A DNA stretch of 64,000 nt from Blastocatellia bacterium (GTDB taxonomy: Bacteria; Acidobacteriota; Blastocatellia; Pyrinomonadales; Pyrinomonadaceae): positions 1-64,000 of the forward strand of contig PMSM01000003.1 of assembly GCA_003168335.1 (NCBI GenBank), given 5' to 3'. This document shows, one piece after another, positions 61,344-64,000 of the stretch. Both the position numbers and the translations under genes were made by a program. The stretch's first letter is position 1. Each line of letters begins with the position of its first letter. Below the pieces are notes generated by a model. The model did not search any database. It was not told the DNA's origin and worked only from the letters and a program-made list of their open reading frames with translations.

Positions 61344-61766
61344 GTGGCCGAAGCAAAGACCAAGCCCACCGATCAAAGCGTCGACAGCTTTATCAACAAG
61401 ATTCCTGATCCACAAACTCGCGAGGATTGCTTGGCGATCGCAAAGCTCATGAAAGAAGCCACGCGCTGCGATCCTCAGATGTGGGGCAGCAGCATCGTGG
61501 GCTTCGGCACGCGCCGTATCCAGTATGCCGGCGGCCGCGAAGGCGATTGGCCGTTGATGGCCCTCTCGCCGCGCAAACAGAACCTCACGCTATACGGCAT
61601 GACGGGCCCTGATAGTCACACCGAACTCCTGGAGAAACTCGGCAAGCACAGCGTCGGGAAGGGCTGCTTGTATATCAAGCGTCTCTCAGACATCGACCTG
61701 CCCACGCTAAAGAAACTAATTCGAGAGTCGGTCAAACAAAAGAAGCAACGCGCACAGAAAAGTTAG
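61344..61766 (+). CDS. DUF1801 family protein
   Basis: The 140-residue protein has the DUF1801 pattern 'SVDSFINKIPDPQTREDCLA', 'DPQMWGSSIVGFGTRRIQYA', 'WPLMALSPRKQNLTLYGMTG' and a basic tail. The fold is related to iron chaperone YdhG/frataxin-like proteins; function is unknown. Start is GTG with AAGGAG upstream. Confidence 0.9.
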   Translation: MAEAKTKPTDQSVDSFINKIPDPQTREDCLAIAKLMKEATRCDPQMWGSSIVGFGTRRIQYAGGREGDWPLMALSPRKQNLTLYGMTGPDSHTELLEKLGKHSVGKGCLYIKRLSDIDLPTLKKLIRESVKQKKQRAQKS

Positions 61767-61865
61767 TGCGAGATTGGCACGGGCATGCGGGGTCCCCAGC
61801 GGGGGCAGCCCCGCTGGGGTGCTCGTCTCGCGCGTGAATCGTGCGCAAGATGCGCAGGTCACAAT

Positions 61866-62153
<288 letters not shown>

Positions 62154-62175
62154 AACACTTGAGTGAAGGAGAAAC

Positions 62176-62721
62176 ATGATGCGCATTAGGTACGTTGTTT
62201 TTCTCGCAACCCTGATCCTCTGGCTCGTGCCGGTTAACTTTTCACGACCGGTTGCGGCAACTGCGACGCCCACCGCAAACACTGTCTATCTGTTTGTCGA
62301 GGTCGAAACGAAGGTCTATCGCAAGGACGTCCCCATAAGCAGCGAACACCCTTCGGAAAGGCGTTGGTACTTTTCGAACGTCATCGTGCAGCCGATGGAC
62401 GTGCCGACTTACTCGCTCATCAAGCAGAAGATCATGCCTTACTTCAGCCGCAACGTGATGGACCCGTTCGAGGCCCGCGGGTTCTCGCTTGACTACGGCG
62501 AACAAGACGTCAGGCTCAATGGCGAGTCTTCCTATGCGAACTACGAAACGCGCGAACAGGCCGAAGATCAACGCAAGAAAGAGCTCGAAATGCGCAAGGG
62601 GCAGAGCGGCAACATCTATTCTTTTGACCTCGTTTTCGGCCCGGCGAAAGGCGAAGAGACCAGCAAGCCGAAGCTGATCTATCGAGACAAGGAACAACCT
62701 AATTACGGAGATGCGAAGTAG
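62176..62721 (+). CDS. Hypothetical exported protein
   Basis: I do not recognise this 181-residue protein. It has a signal peptide (IRYVVFLATLILWLVPV). The mature part includes 'TVYLFVEVETKVYRKDVPIS', 'RRWYFSNVIVQPMDVPTYSL' and a Lys/Glu-rich stretch before 'NIYSFDLVFGPAKGEE'. ATG has AAGGAG upstream. Likely periplasmic. Confidence 0.7.
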   Translation: MMRIRYVVFLATLILWLVPVNFSRPVAATATPTANTVYLFVEVETKVYRKDVPISSEHPSERRWYFSNVIVQPMDVPTYSLIKQKIMPYFSRNVMDPFEARGFSLDYGEQDVRLNGESSYANYETREQAEDQRKKELEMRKGQSGNIYSFDLVFGPAKGEETSKPKLIYRDKEQPNYGDAK

Positions 62722-62850
62722 AATCAGCCAGGTTACGTTGTCGATTCAGCGTTGCGGAAAATTATGAACGCGCCCTCTTTTTCCCTCGGGCTACTGCACC
62801 GAGTGAGCGCTCAAGTGTCTTAATCGATCAGTTAAGCGTATACTGGCCAC

Positions 62851-63057
62851 ATGGAAAATGAATCACCAACCAGCATAGTGGGTCAGTTTTTCGTCACCCC
62901 GGACGGACAGAGAGTAGTAGTTGAGCGCGTGGGTGTCGAAGCTGACTCGTCCGCACGAGCAATAGTTCGGCGCGTCGAGGGGCCGAAAGCCGGAACTCGT
63001 TCCAGTTGTTATGTCACCAGCCTGAAGCCGCTAGGTCGTGAAATCAACCTCGAGTAG
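62851..63057 (+). CDS. Small hypothetical protein
   Basis: The 68-residue protein (MENESPTSIVGQFFVTPDGQ...) has a beta-rich, soluble composition. A TATACT sequence lies at 62839-62844, only 6 bp before the ATG, so the mRNA might be leaderless. The first codons contain GTGGGTCAGTTTT, close to the terminal repeat at 53871; this may be chance. Confidence 0.5.
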   Translation: MENESPTSIVGQFFVTPDGQRVVVERVGVEADSSARAIVRRVEGPKAGTRSSCYVTSLKPLGREINLE

Positions 63058-63327
63058 AGCGTTTCCTGGCCCAGGCAATCCAAGGTCCCGCCTAGTTTAA
63101 AATTTTCGTTTTAAGAGCGCCCGATGGGTATGGCGCCCCAGCCGAGATGTTGGGCCGGGGATCCCGCACTGCCCCGGCGGAAACTCCGCACTTGCGCAAA
63201 CGAACTGTCTGCGTTCGATAAAATAAGACACTGGAATTCTCGCCGGTTCGCCGCCTGCCGCGATCTGATATATCCTGAAAGCAAAACGGGTTTCGTCTGA
63301 CTTTTGTTTGAAGTGAAAGGGATTGGT

Positions 63328-64000
63328 TTGCTTAACTTTGCCATTCAAACTGCGCGCGATGCCGGAAGCCTGCTGGCCGAACGGTTCGGGCGCGCGCTGC
63401 GCATAACCAACAAGAGTGAGCTGGATCTGGTTACTGAGTCTGACCTGGCCTCCGAAAAACTAATCATCGATCGCATCAAGACTTACCATCCACGGCACGC
63501 GATTCTGGCCGAAGAATCAGGAGCAAGTTCGCCCGCGACTCTTGAAGCGCAAAGCGAGTGGCGTTGGATTATTGATCCGCTCGACGGCACCACCAACTAT
63601 GCCCACGGATATCCATGCTTCTGTGTTTCGATCGGACTGGAGCATAACGGACGAATGGAAGTCGGCGTGATTTACGATCCCATGCGGGACGAATTGTTCA
63701 CCGCGGAGCGAGGTGAAGGCGCGTCGCTCAATGGCCGGCGCCTTCATGTGTCCGCGATCAATAATCTAGGCGCCGCGCTGCTGTGCACCGGCTTTCCCTA
63801 CGATGTGCGTGAGCGCAGCGACTTCGCGCGCCATTTTGCTAACTTCATCATGAATGCGCAGGGAGTGCGGCGCGATGGGGCGGCGGCGCTCGATCTGGCT
63901 TATGTGGCGTGTGGCCGCTTCGATGGATTTTGGGAAGAAGGCCTGAAACCGTGGGACGTGGCGGCTGGCTCGTTGATGGTTGAAGAGGCGGGCGGGCGCG
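63328..64000 (+). CDS. suhB: Inositol-1-monophosphatase family protein (partial)
   Basis: The gene runs off the end of the window after about 224 residues. It has 'ELDLVTESDLASEKLIIDRI', 'HAILAEESGAS', the Mg-binding 'WIIDPLDGTTNYAHGYP' and 'LKPWDVAAGSLMVEEAGG', the IMPase signatures. The substrate could be inositol 1-phosphate or a related phosphate. The start is TTG behind AAAGGGA (a GTG 15 bp upstream is also in frame). It is distinct from the CysQ-like gene at 38687. Confidence 0.92.
   Translation, partial: MLNFAIQTARDAGSLLAERFGRALRITNKSELDLVTESDLASEKLIIDRIKTYHPRHAILAEESGASSPATLEAQSEWRWIIDPLDGTTNYAHGYPCFCVSIGLEHNGRMEVGVIYDPMRDELFTAERGEGASLNGRRLHVSAINNLGAALLCTGFPYDVRERSDFARHFANFIMNAQGVRRDGAAALDLAYVACGRFDGFWEEGLKPWDVAAGSLMVEEAGGR

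Overview
This 64 kb window (GC roughly 55-60% by eye) looks like a chromosomal contig from an Acidobacteriota bacterium, probably of the Blastocatellia type. That placement is inference. It rests on the mix of secreted S9, M20, M28, M19 and M24 peptidases, a VWFA-type protein with a DUF6624-like front part, TolB-like and NHL propeller proteins, a beta-propeller sensor kinase, frequent TTG/GTG starts, and a very high load of short intergenic palindromes. No tRNA, rRNA, CRISPR array, prophage or complete insertion sequence was seen.

Layout. 1-2000: a 21-bp phased tandem repeat and a tandemly duplicated small secreted-protein gene, one copy broken by a frameshift. 2003-6162 (minus strand): a partial ATP synthase operon, b', b, delta, alpha, gamma, without a, c, beta or epsilon. 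6369-9339 (plus): rpmH, rnpA, yidD and yidC with a recognisable promoter. 9459-16065 (minus): an AT-rich Zn-ribbon gene, a DHFR-like reductase, a secreted PPC-like protein, an M20 peptidase, a DUF433/DUF5615 toxin-antitoxin pair, a DinB-like protein and a VWA protein. 16.2-28 kb: an S9 peptidase, a second DinB-like protein, a TIM-barrel isomerase, a TolC-like protein with an extra C-terminal domain, DUF1697, a two-gene unit behind a palindromic operator, a TPR protein and PsuG. 28.1-33.3 kb (minus): a three-gene operon of secreted protein, response regulator and propeller sensor kinase. 33.8-46 kb: M19 dipeptidase, HemW with an in-frame repeat insertion, DUF1015, an IMPase-like phosphatase, a PLP decarboxylase, an aldo/keto reductase, SerA, an SDR and SerC. 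46-64 kb: TolB-like protein, lipase, M28 peptidase, CheW-like protein, AhpD-like protein, a thioredoxin-NHL protein, a ferritin-like protein, rhomboid, 3-hydroxyacyl-CoA dehydrogenase, a polar amino acid ABC transporter, M24 peptidase, DUF1801, small secreted proteins and the start of an inositol monophosphatase.

Genes that act together: the ATP synthase subunits; rpmH-rnpA-yidD-yidC (ribosome, RNase P, membrane insertion); SerA and SerC, with DUF1015 nearby, for serine synthesis; the sensor kinase and its response regulator; the ABC ATPase with its fused binding protein-permease.

The most interesting content is the palindromic repeat load. Several families of nested-hairpin elements fill most gaps. 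One 90-bp inverted pair encloses the 3' end of an IS200/RAYT-like transposase. One element lies in frame inside hemW, another forms the N-terminus of the sensor kinase, and another supplies the likely start codon of a thioredoxin-NHL gene.
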